Shown here: positions 32,264 to 39,291 of the stretch, piece by piece
Position numbering within the stretch: position 1 is the first letter of the stretch
Layout: each line of letters opens with the position of its first letter
DNA from: Streptomyces ureilyticus
GTDB taxonomy: Bacteria; Actinomycetota; Actinomycetes; Streptomycetales; Streptomycetaceae
Length of the DNA stretch: 39,427 nucleotides
Assembly (NCBI RefSeq): GCF_011045025.1
Contig: NZ_JAAKZX010000080.1
Span: 1-39,427, forward strand
Reading direction: 5' to 3'
Notes under the pieces: generated by a model
Databases searched by the model: none
The model's input: only the letters and a program-made list of their open reading frames with translations
What the model was told of the DNA's origin: nothing
Position numbers and translations under genes: made by a program

Positions 32264-33004
32264 TCAGGCGATGTCGCGGGTACGGACCAGGCGGCGGCCG
32301 ACGAAGAAGGCGGCGGCCAGCCAGGCGGCGATCACGGCGTACGCCATGGGCAGCGAGAGCAGGTCGGGCTTCACGTCGCGGTAGACCGAGCTCATCGCGA
32401 TGGTGAGCAGATACTTGGACGCGTCGGGCACGATGCGCTGCAGCCCCGGGTCGACGAGGAGGGTGAGGACGAGCAGCGTGACGACGGCCGCGGTCTGGTT
32501 GCGGACGATCCAGCCGACAAGCGCGCCCCAGGGTCCGGCCAGCGTGCAGCAGGCGAAGACGCCGAAGAGGATCAGGGCGGTCTCGCCGTCCGCGGCGGCC
32601 TCGAAGCCGAACGGCCCGGGGGCGAGGTAGACACTCGCGGTGCCGAGCGCCGCGGCGAACAGGCCGAACAGGGCGCCCGCCACGGTCGAGACGATCAGCT
32701 TGGCGCCGAAGAGGCGGGTCCGTGAGCCGGCCAGGAGGACGGAGCGGACCATCGTCCCGGAGCCGTAGTCGCGGGTGACGGCGACCGCGCCGAAGACGGC
32801 GGCCAGCAGGAACATCATCATCCAGGCGCGGGCGACGTCCTGGCCGACGGCGAGAGCGGTGGAGCCGGACGCGATGGCCTTCTCGCCTTCGGAGACGTAT
32901 CCGAAGGTGGTGATCAGGCAGAGCCACGCGCCGGCGAGCGGCAGGTACCACCAGATGCGTCCGGTCAGGGCCTTGCGGGCTTCACCGGCGACGAGGTTAC
33001 GCAC
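32264..33004 (-). CDS. ABC-2 type transporter permease (daptide export/immunity)
   Basis: 246 residues, six membrane helices, the usual pattern of an ABC-2 half permease (MNLVAGEARKALTGRIWW start, TRDYGSGTMVRSVLLAGSRT loop after helix 2). GTG 33004 overlaps the ATPase gene by eight bases, so the two are coupled. It should form a homodimeric channel with the ATPase and export the mature peptide or keep it out of the membrane. Confidence 0.88.
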   Translation of the reverse strand: MRNLVAGEARKALTGRIWWYLPLAGAWLCLITTFGYVSEGEKAIASGSTALAVGQDVARAWMMMFLLAAVFGAVAVTRDYGSGTMVRSVLLAGSRTRLFGAKLIVSTVAGALFGLFAAALGTASVYLAPGPFGFEAAADGETALILFGVFACCTLAGPWGALVGWIVRNQTAAVVTLLVLTLLVDPGLQRIVPDASKYLLTIAMSSVYRDVKPDLLSLPMAYAVIAAWLAAAFFVGRRLVRTRDIA

Positions 33005-33824
33005 GGGACGTGATCCTTTCCGGAGTGCGGACGGCGGCCGGAGCCGCGGTGCTCGGGGTCGGGGTTGTGGGGGCCGTGGCGGCGAGGTTCTCGGCGGCGG
33101 GGGACGTGGCGGCCGGGTCGACCAGCTCGAAGAAGCGGTCCTCCAGGCGGGTCGCGCCGTGACCGGTGAGGTCGGCGAGCGTGCCCGCGTACCGCAGCGT
33201 GCGCTGCATGATCACCACGTCGTCGACGGTCTGCTCCAGCTCGGCGAGCTGGTGGCTGGAGACCAGGACCGTCCGGCCCTCTCCGGCCAGGGAGCGCAGC
33301 GTGTCGCGCAGCCAGCGGATGCCGTCCGGGTCCAGGCCGTTGGCCGGCTCGTCGAGGACGAGCACCTCGGGGTCGGCGAGCAGCGCGGCCGCCAGGGCCA
33401 GGCGCTGTCGCATACCGGTCGAGCAGCCCTTGACGGGGCGGGTGGCGGCGTCGGCGATCCCGGTGATCTCCATGACCTCGTCGGCACGGGTGGCGGGGAG
33501 TCCGAGCACGGTGCACCAGATGCGGAGTTCGCTTCGGACGGTGGCGCCGGGAACGCCGCCCATGCCGTCCATGCTGACGCCGACCCGGTGGGCCGCGTCG
33601 GGCAGTTCGGCGTACGGCCTGCCGAGGATGGTGGCGGTGCCGGCGGTCGGGGCGGCCAGTCCGAGGAGCATCCGCAGGGTGGTGGTCTTGCCCGCTCCGT
33701 TGCGGCCCAGCAGACCGGTGACGCGACCGGCGCGGATGTCGACGGTCAGGTCGTCGACGGCGGTGACGCCTTTGTAGGTCTTGGTGAGGCCGCTCAGCGA
33801 GACGGCGGTGTCATTGGTGGTCAT
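32997..33824 (-). CDS. ABC transporter ATP-binding protein (daptide export/immunity)
   Basis: 275 residues from ATG 33824 (aggag site). Walker A GRNGAGKTTT (about 39-48), signature STGMRQRLALA, Walker B VLVLDEPANGLDPDG, and switch His in SSHQLAELE. The C-terminal extension after about 225 is Ala/Thr/Pro-rich. It belongs to the DrrA/CcmA group that pairs with ABC-2 permeases, and it is separated from the precursor genes by a strong hairpin, which would lower its expression relative to the peptides. Confidence 0.92.
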   Translation of the reverse strand: MTTNDTAVSLSGLTKTYKGVTAVDDLTVDIRAGRVTGLLGRNGAGKTTTLRMLLGLAAPTAGTATILGRPYAELPDAAHRVGVSMDGMGGVPGATVRSELRIWCTVLGLPATRADEVMEITGIADAATRPVKGCSTGMRQRLALAAALLADPEVLVLDEPANGLDPDGIRWLRDTLRSLAGEGRTVLVSSHQLAELEQTVDDVVIMQRTLRYAGTLADLTGHGATRLEDRFFELVDPAATSPAAENLAATAPTTPTPSTAAPAAVRTPERITSRA

Positions 33825-33911
33825 CGCGGCCGCTCCTGTCGTGTCGTGGCATGGGGTGCTCCGGAGGTTCTGGTGGTGTGTGGGGGGAGAGGGTGGGGAC
33901 GAGGGCCGGGC

Positions 33912-33937
33912 CCCGGCCGGGAGTTCTCCCGGCCGGG
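33912..33937 (-). terminator. Strong hairpin between precursor array and ABC genes
   Basis: Perfect 12-bp stem cccggccgggag (33912-33923) / ctcccggccggg (33926-33937) with a two-base nominal loop, flanked by further gggcc/ggcccgg pairing. It has no U-run, so it may act as a partial terminator or as a 3' stabiliser of the precursor mRNA. Confidence 0.7.
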
Positions 33938-33978
33938 CCCGGTCCACTCGATCCGTTCCGGCTGGTGCCGGGGGTGGA

Positions 33979-34122
33979 TCAGGTGGCGACGACGACCGTG
34001 CTGATCGCGATGCCGATGGAGACGCCCTCCCAGAAGCCCGGGGCCTCAAGGGCCTCCAGCTCCTGCAGGCCGAGCTCCAGGCTGTCCGTGTCGACCGCGA
34101 CGGTCTCGAACTTCTCGTTCAT
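33979..34122 (-). CDS. mpaA: Daptide precursor peptide 1 (type A core)
   Basis: 47 residues with no Cys. Leader MNEKFETVAVDTDSLELGLQ then ELEALEAPG; the core begins near GFWEG and ends IAISTVVVAT. The C-terminal Thr is the residue that daptide enzymes convert to a dimethylated diamine. Ribosome site aaggga precedes ATG 34122. The core is identical to that of precursor 2, and the leader differs by two residues (VA for AT). It is the last of four tandem precursor genes before the ABC genes. Confidence 0.92.
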   Translation of the reverse strand: MNEKFETVAVDTDSLELGLQELEALEAPGFWEGVSIGIAISTVVVAT

Positions 34123-34188
34123 GGCAACTTCCCTTCGTTTGATGTGCGTTGAGTTGAGGTGAGGCGAGGGTCCGTTGATCCGGGTGGA

Positions 34189-34332
34189 TCAGGTGGCGAC
34201 GACGACCGTGCTGATCGCGATGCCGATGGAGACGCCCTCCCAGAAACCGGGGGCCTCGAGGGCCTCCAGCTCCTGCAGGCCGAGCTCCAGGCTGTCCGTG
34301 TCGACGGTGGCGGTCTCGAACTTCTCGTTCAT
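34189..34332 (-). CDS. mpaA: Daptide precursor peptide 2 (type A core)
   Basis: 47 residues, no Cys; leader MNEKFETATVDTDSLELGLQ, same core as precursor 1 ending STVVVAT. Ser residues (in GVSIG and AIST) and the inner Thr could be dehydrated by the LanKC. The stop codon is part of a small hairpin tgatcc-accc-ggatca on the transcript. Confidence 0.92.
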   Translation of the reverse strand: MNEKFETATVDTDSLELGLQELEALEAPGFWEGVSIGIAISTVVVAT

Positions 34333-34385
34333 GGCAACTTCCTTCTGTGGATGGGGTGTTGGGGTGACGGACTGATCCGGGTGGA

Positions 34386-34532
34386 TCAGGTGGCGACGAT
34401 GGAGACGAGGGAGATGCCGACGACGACGCCGCCGGTGGTCCACCAGCCGGGGGCCTCCATGGCCTCCAGCTCCTGGAGACCGAGCTCCAGGTTGTCCGTG
34501 TCGATCGCGGCGTTCTCGAAGCGCTCGTTCAT
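34386..34532 (-). CDS. mpaA: Daptide precursor peptide 3 (type B core)
   Basis: 48 residues, no Cys; leader MNERFENAAIDTDNLELGLQ, ELEAMEAPG, core starting GWWTTGGVVV and ending SLVSIVAT. The conserved LELGLQELEAxEAPG block matches type A and is the likely recognition element. Ribosome site ggaagga. Two Thr after WW and two Ser are available for dehydration in addition to the C-terminal Thr. Confidence 0.92.
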   Translation of the reverse strand: MNERFENAAIDTDNLELGLQELEAMEAPGWWTTGGVVVGISLVSIVAT

Positions 34533-34597
34533 GGCGGCTTCCTTCCGTGAGTGGTGTGGTGCGGTGTGTTCGGGTGTTGCCGACTGATCCGGGTGGA

Positions 34598-34744
34598 TCA
34601 GGTGGCGACGATGGAGACGAGGGAGATGCCGACGACGACGCCGCCGGTGGTCCACCAGCCCGGGGCCTCCATGGCCTCCAGCTCCTGCAGACCGAGCTCC
34701 AGGTTGTCCGTGTCGAAGGCCGTGTTCTCGAACTGCTCGTTCAT
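34598..34744 (-). CDS. mpaA: Daptide precursor peptide 4 (type B core)
   Basis: 48 residues, no Cys; leader MNEQFENTAFDTDNLELGLQ, core identical to precursor 3 and ending VSIVAT. It is the first precursor gene in transcription order, with a strong aaggaga site 7 bases before ATG 34744. Confidence 0.92.
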   Translation of the reverse strand: MNEQFENTAFDTDNLELGLQELEAMEAPGWWTTGGVVVGISLVSIVAT

Positions 34745-34757
34745 GACTTTTCTCCTT

Positions 34758-34789
34758 GGTGAGTTGGTGAGTTGGTGAGTTGGTGATGT
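34758..34789. repeat. 8-bp tandem repeat between mpaC and the precursors
   Basis: ggtgagtt three times (34758-34781) followed by the variant ggtgatgt. It sits just before the ribosome site of the first precursor gene, on the transcript as an aactcacc repeat with little structure. Confidence 0.9.
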
Positions 34790-34852
34790 GGCGAGGTGGT
34801 GCGTTCCCCGCGCCGGGCCGGCGCGGAAGTCTGTGAGGTGGGGCGGGCGGGC

Positions 34853-36055
34853 TCAGGCAGCCGCGGCGAGCAGGGCGCTCACGTCCGCCGTCCGCAGTCC
34901 GCCGAGCATGGGGAGCCCGGCGCCCCAGGTGCGTACCGTCCGGCGGGCCACCGTTTCGAGCAGCGGCGGCGGGAGGGTGAGGTCCCGTGCCACGCCCCAA
35001 CGGTCCATCAGGGCGGTGATGCCTGCCGCCGGCCCGGCGGGCAGCGGGTCGCCGCTGCTGTCGGCCGAGCGCAGCAGGTCCCAGATCCGCCGCAGGCGGG
35101 GGGCGGAGCCGAGCCGGGTGTCCCCGGCGAGGACCGCCTGCCACAGGGGCGGCAGCAGGGCGGCCACCGCGGTCATCTTGCGGGTGCCGAGCGCGCTGGA
35201 CAGCTCGTTCGCGATCATCCAGCCTTCGGTGCTGAACAGGTCGCGGCCGTAGGAGAGCCAGGTGGACTGGGTGAGTCCGCTGAGCCGGGCGAGGTCCATC
35301 CGCAGTTCGGCGTCGGGGGTGCGCCCCGCCGCGAGCTGCCGGGCCGTCTCACCGCCCAGCCGGGCCAGTTGCACCGCGGCCGTCTGAGCGAGGGCGTCCT
35401 CGACCGGGCGGTCCAGGAGGTTGCCGACGTACGGGCCTACGGTGCGGAAGAGGGCCTCCAGCGCGCCCTCGACGAGGAGTTCGGCGGGCAGGGTCTCGGT
35501 CGCCGCGGGGTCGAGCAGTGCCGCGTCCGGGGCCAGCGCGTCGCTCATCACGAGCCGCTTGCCGCTGTTGTGCGGGAGGCAGGCGACCCGGCTGAGTTCG
35601 GCGCCGGTGCCGACGGTGGTGGGCACCGCCAGCAGGGGGCGGGCCCGGCGGGTGCGCGCGTCGAGGGTCAGCAGTCCGCTGCGGCCGGTGGTGCGCAGAT
35701 CGGCGCGGGCCCGTCGGTCCTCGTGGGCGACCGCGAGGAGCTTCGCCCGGTCGATCACGGATCCTCCGCCGACGACGGCGATCAGGTCGGCGTCGGCGGT
35801 GGCGTCGGCCAGGGCGAGGATCTCGTCCGGGCCGCCGTCCCCTTCGGGCACGATGCGCCGGGTGGTGTGGCCGGCCCGGTCCAGTTCCGCGGTCACCAGG
35901 GCGGTGATACGGCTCTCGGTGACGGCCGGGTCGAGCAGCAGAGCGGTGTCGGGGGAACCCGCCCTCCCCCGGGCGTCGTCGAAGTCGTCCAGCCAGTCGG
36001 CGAGCCCCGCGGGGCCGGTCAGCAGCCGGGTGGAACCGGACCAGGCGATGTTCAC
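34853..36055 (-). CDS. mpaC: Daptide oxidative decarboxylase, iron-type alcohol dehydrogenase fold
   Basis: 400 residues from GTG 36055, which overlaps the aminotransferase stop (GTGA). Fold of group III (iron-containing) alcohol dehydrogenases with NAD-binding GGGSVID (96-102) and PTTVGTGAE (145-153). The usual metal ligands are not visible: the DALxHxxE helix reads EGALEALFRTVG, and the HxxxHG segment reads ALGTRKMTAVAALLPP. In daptide synthesis the MpaC-type enzyme oxidises the C-terminal Thr hydroxyl, which leads to loss of CO2 and a terminal ketone. Metal-free or altered chemistry should be considered for this one. Confidence 0.88.
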   Translation of the reverse strand: MNIAWSGSTRLLTGPAGLADWLDDFDDARGRAGSPDTALLLDPAVTESRITALVTAELDRAGHTTRRIVPEGDGGPDEILALADATADADLIAVVGGGSVIDRAKLLAVAHEDRRARADLRTTGRSGLLTLDARTRRARPLLAVPTTVGTGAELSRVACLPHNSGKRLVMSDALAPDAALLDPAATETLPAELLVEGALEALFRTVGPYVGNLLDRPVEDALAQTAAVQLARLGGETARQLAAGRTPDAELRMDLARLSGLTQSTWLSYGRDLFSTEGWMIANELSSALGTRKMTAVAALLPPLWQAVLAGDTRLGSAPRLRRIWDLLRSADSSGDPLPAGPAAGITALMDRWGVARDLTLPPPLLETVARRTVRTWGAGLPMLGGLRTADVSALLAAAA

Positions 36056-37353
36056 CGGGTGCCTCCCGCGTACCGCTCGACACCGGTGCGTACGGCCTCG
36101 GTCAGTTCCAGGATCTCCGCGTCGGTCGCGGTGAGCGGCGGCATCAACTGCACACCGTGGATGCCCGCGTGGACGATCGCGCCCGCCTCGCGGATGGCGG
36201 CGATCTGGTCGAGGACCTCGGCCTGCGGCAGGAGTTCGCCGTCGGCGGTACGGATCCGCAGGGACCGGAAGAGCCCGATGCCGTCGGCGGAGTCGAACAG
36301 GCGGTGCTCGGCGACGAGCCGGTCCAGCGCGGCACCGAGGATCCCGGCCGCGCGCCGGCCGTGGGCCACCGCGTCCAGCCGTCGCATCTCCTCGATGGTG
36401 GCGAGGATCGCGGCGCAGGTCACCGGGGTGCCGGCCTGTGTCTCGCCGTGGGTGAGCGTGGCGTCCTCGGCGCGGAAGACGTCGGCGATGTCCCGGGAGA
36501 CGATCACCGCCGCGGCGGCGCAGGTCCCGTTGGTCAGTGCCTTGGAGGTGACCAGCAGATCGGGGCGCCCGCTCCAGCGCTGGGAGGCGAACATGTCTCC
36601 GGTACGGCCGAACCCGGTGGCGACCTCGTCGGCGGCGAGCAGGAACCCGTACTCGTCACGCAGTCTCAGCAGGGTGTCGAGGTACGCGTCGGTGAGGGGT
36701 ACGGCCCCGCTGCCGAGCACCGGCTCGACCACGACGGCGGCCACCTGCCCGCCCTGAGCCCGCATCAGCTTCTCGATGTCGGCAGGATCGTTGGGGGTGA
36801 CATGGCGGACCAGGCGCTGGTCGACGCCGTACACCTGCTGCCCGAGGTTCTCCCCGGTGAGGGCGAACCCGCCGAAGGTCAGGCCGTGGTAGCTGCCGCG
36901 GAGCCCGACGACGAGCTTGCGGGACGGCTGCCCCCTCAGGGCGTGATAGTGCCGGGCGGTCTTCATGACCAGGTCGTTGGCCGCGCCCCCGGAGGTCGAG
37001 AACAGCACCCGGGCGAAGTGGTCGGGGCCGCAGAGCTCCACCAGTGCCTCGGCGGCGCGCCGGGCGTAGGTGTGCTCGTAGCGGAAGACGCTCAGGTACG
37101 AGGCGTCGAGGAGGGCTTCGTAGGCGGCGCGGGCGATGTTCTCGTTGCCGTGGCCGAGGTTGGCGTTCCACAACCCCGAGTCGCCGTCGAGGAGTTCGGT
37201 TCCGTCGGCGAAGCGTACGCGCATGCCCTGGGCGGAGACCGCGCAGATGCTGTCGTCGCCGTGGGCGGACGGGGGGAGGAGGGAGGTCCACAGCGCGGGG
37301 TGGTCCTGCGCGCCGGTCCCTTCCGTCTGGGTGGTCAGGGTCGTCTCGGTCAT
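36052..37353 (-). CDS. mpaD: Daptide class III (PLP) aminotransferase
   Basis: 433 residues from ATG 37353. Fold-type I omega-aminotransferase: LGHGNENI near 66-73, GSYHGLTFG (153-161), the cofactor-binding Asp242 in LLAADEVATGFGRTG, and Schiff-base Lys271 in LVTSKALTNG. It would convert the ketone left by MpaC into a terminal amine. ATG and stop overlap both neighbours (TGATG with mpaM, GTGA with mpaC), so the block mpaB-M-D-C is fully coupled. Confidence 0.92.
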   Translation of the reverse strand: MTETTLTTQTEGTGAQDHPALWTSLLPPSAHGDDSICAVSAQGMRVRFADGTELLDGDSGLWNANLGHGNENIARAAYEALLDASYLSVFRYEHTYARRAAEALVELCGPDHFARVLFSTSGGAANDLVMKTARHYHALRGQPSRKLVVGLRGSYHGLTFGGFALTGENLGQQVYGVDQRLVRHVTPNDPADIEKLMRAQGGQVAAVVVEPVLGSGAVPLTDAYLDTLLRLRDEYGFLLAADEVATGFGRTGDMFASQRWSGRPDLLVTSKALTNGTCAAAAVIVSRDIADVFRAEDATLTHGETQAGTPVTCAAILATIEEMRRLDAVAHGRRAAGILGAALDRLVAEHRLFDSADGIGLFRSLRIRTADGELLPQAEVLDQIAAIREAGAIVHAGIHGVQLMPPLTATDAEILELTEAVRTGVERYAGGTR

Positions 37354-38177
37354 CACAGAGCCTCCGCTTCGAGCAGGACGTCGTGGTGGCGTCCGCCGCC
37401 GGGGACGGGGGTGCGGGAGCGGACGGCGTAACCGGCCTGCTCCAGCTCGGCGATGAGCCGGGGGGCGGGCAGGACGCCGATGGTGGTGGTGGCGACGGTG
37501 ACGGGGCCCTCGGCGGGTGGCTCGACCGGGATCATGGTGACCGTGCGGGTGCTGGCGCCGGCGCTCCACTGTTCGATCATGCGGTAGCCGCGGCCGCTCT
37601 GGCCCTCGGCGAGGATCTCGGACTCGTCCGTGCCGTCGGCGGCCGGATCGACCTCGACCGTGGTGAGCAGGAAGCGTCCGCCGGGGGCGAGGTGCTCCCG
37701 TACACAGCGGTAGAGGCCGGGGCGGGCGTCGGGCGGCAGCAGCGAGATCGAGGTGGTGCCGAGGACGACGGCGCCGAAGCGGCGGCCGAGGGCGAAGTCG
37801 CTCATGTCGGCCCGGACCGGGGTGCAGCGCTCGCGCAGCGAGGGAGGGGCGGCGGCCAGCCTTTCGCGGAGCAGTCCGATCATGTCGCCGGACAGTTCCA
37901 GGGCGGTGACCTCCCGGCCGAGGCCGAGGAAGGGGAAGGTCAGCCGGCCCGAGCCGGCCGCCAGGTCGAGTACCGCGCCGGGCGACCGGCGCAGGGCGGC
38001 GAGGAGTTCGCGCACCTCGTGCGGGGTGGTGCCGGCGATGTCGTGGTAGACGGGGGCGCCCGCCTCGTCGTACAGGTCGCACAGGACGGCCCGTTCTCCG
38101 AGTTCGGCGACGGCCTCGGCGGCGCGGCCGGTGAGCGGGGTGCCCGCGAGGGCGGGGCTGAGCAGCATGGCGCCCAT
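37353..38177 (-). CDS. mpaM: Daptide SAM-dependent N-methyltransferase
   Basis: 274 residues, class I methyltransferase: motif I VLDLAAGSGRLTF (69-81), acidic ALELSGDM, RADMSDFALGR, and APGGRFLLTTVE. In daptide synthesis it dimethylates the amine made by MpaD, giving a positively charged terminus. Overlaps mpaB and mpaD by one base each (TGATG). Residues 32-50 (LCDLYDEAGAPVYHDIA) resemble the N-terminus of amino-sugar and small amine methyltransferases. Confidence 0.9.
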   Translation of the reverse strand: MGAMLLSPALAGTPLTGRAAEAVAELGERAVLCDLYDEAGAPVYHDIAGTTPHEVRELLAALRRSPGAVLDLAAGSGRLTFPFLGLGREVTALELSGDMIGLLRERLAAAPPSLRERCTPVRADMSDFALGRRFGAVVLGTTSISLLPPDARPGLYRCVREHLAPGGRFLLTTVEVDPAADGTDESEILAEGQSGRGYRMIEQWSAGASTRTVTMIPVEPPAEGPVTVATTTIGVLPAPRLIAELEQAGYAVRSRTPVPGGGRHHDVLLEAEAL

Positions 38178-39253
38178 CAGACGGTCACCTCCTCGGTGAG
38201 GCCGCGGGGCTCGGCGGATTCGGTGAGCGGCAGTTCGATGCCGGCGAAGTAGGCGGCGACGGCGTCGACGGTGCCCGGATCGGCGTACCGGGCGGCCTCC
38301 TGTGCGGAGCCCGTGACCAGCAGCGCCTCGGCGGCGCGGGCCGCGTCCGTGGAGAGGGCGACGGTGCGGCGGTCCACGGGGTGGTGGATCAGGGCGCGTT
38401 CGTCGTTCCAGAGCAGCAGCGGGGCCGTGGCGGACTCGTCGCGGGGGCCGGCGACGTCGTTCAGCGCGGAGACCATGCGCCCGCCGAACCCGGAGACACG
38501 CGGCCGTTCCACACCACGGGTCACGGCTTCCCTGGCCGCGCCCACGGCTGCCAGGTAGCGGCCGATCCAGGGCCGGTCCGCCAGTCGCCGCGTACGGGAG
38601 GCGCCGTCCGGCAGCGCGCCGAGGGCGTCGGCGGACTCCTGCCAGGCACGGTGCAGTTCGTCGCGCGGGGTACCGGCGGGGCCGAGCGGGGCGCCGCCGG
38701 GGGAGACGCGGACGGTGCCGTCGGCTGCGACGTACAGCCGCAGGCCGGGGCCGTCGCCCTCGTGTCCGCCGCCCAGCGCGGACAGGTCACCGAGCTGCAC
38801 CGCGGGATGGGTCAGGAACTCGGAGAACTCGCCCTTGTTCAGGGCCTGTTCGGCGTCGTCGAGGTACGCCTGGAAGTCGGCCTCCTCGGCGATCCGGACC
38901 AGCGTCGGGCCCAGCACCGAGAGATACGGGGTGATCGAGTAGGCCTGCACCTGGAGGTAGAAGTCGGGGTGCAGCCCCGCCTCCGCTCCGGGCTCGCCGA
39001 GCGATCCCTGCCAGGTGATGACCTCGGCTCCGGACGCCTCGTGCCGTACGGGCTCGGCGCTCGGCTCGTCACCGGGGACGAGGACGACGGTGCCGGGACC
39101 GGCCACACCCGAGCCGAGCAGGGCGTTGAGGTGGGCGGCGTCCTCCAGGACGACGGTCGAGGTGTACGGCGGGCGGGGGGCGAGGGCGGCCACGGGGCGT
39201 CCTGTGCCCCACTGCAAGGCGTGGGCCTTGACGCGTGCGTATGTCATGAGCAT
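38177..39253 (-). CDS. mpaB: Daptide RiPP recognition protein
   Basis: 358 residues from ATG 39253, or 356 from ATG 39247, which is better placed for the weak agg site. No enzymatic motif is visible. It matches by position, size and partial sequence the MpaB partner protein of daptide clusters, thought to bind the leader and to work together with the MpaC dehydrogenase. Notable stretches: LHPDFYLQVQAYSITPYLSVLGP, EFLTHPAVQLGDLSALGGG, and a C-terminal LLLWNDERALIHHPVDRRTVALS strand-helix region that may hold the winged-helix recognition fold. It is the first gene of the operon. Identification of the fold is by context rather than by motif. Confidence 0.82.
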   Translation of the reverse strand: MLMTYARVKAHALQWGTGRPVAALAPRPPYTSTVVLEDAAHLNALLGSGVAGPGTVVLVPGDEPSAEPVRHEASGAEVITWQGSLGEPGAEAGLHPDFYLQVQAYSITPYLSVLGPTLVRIAEEADFQAYLDDAEQALNKGEFSEFLTHPAVQLGDLSALGGGHEGDGPGLRLYVAADGTVRVSPGGAPLGPAGTPRDELHRAWQESADALGALPDGASRTRRLADRPWIGRYLAAVGAAREAVTRGVERPRVSGFGGRMVSALNDVAGPRDESATAPLLLWNDERALIHHPVDRRTVALSTDAARAAEALLVTGSAQEAARYADPGTVDAVAAYFAGIELPLTESAEPRGLTEEVTV

Positions 39254-39291
39254 GCCTAACGTGAGAACGTGAAGAGCCGGTGGCAGGGGCG

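Larger units (their letters stand above)
34177..34602 (-). repeat. Small hairpins at the stop codons of precursors 2, 3 and 4
   Basis: Each of the three stop codons lies in the same inverted repeat, tgatcc-accc-ggatca (or one base longer), at about 34177-34191, 34373-34388 and 34585-34600. Precursor 1 lacks the short form. The four genes repeat with spacings of 210, 197 and 212 bases, a tandem gene array. Confidence 0.75.

Noticed and set aside
33979..34744. Classical class III lanthipeptide (labyrinthopeptin-like) precursors
   Set aside because: No Cys in any of the four peptides and no Ser-x-x-Ser-x-x-x-Cys pattern; C-terminal Thr with mpaB/C/D/M points to daptides.
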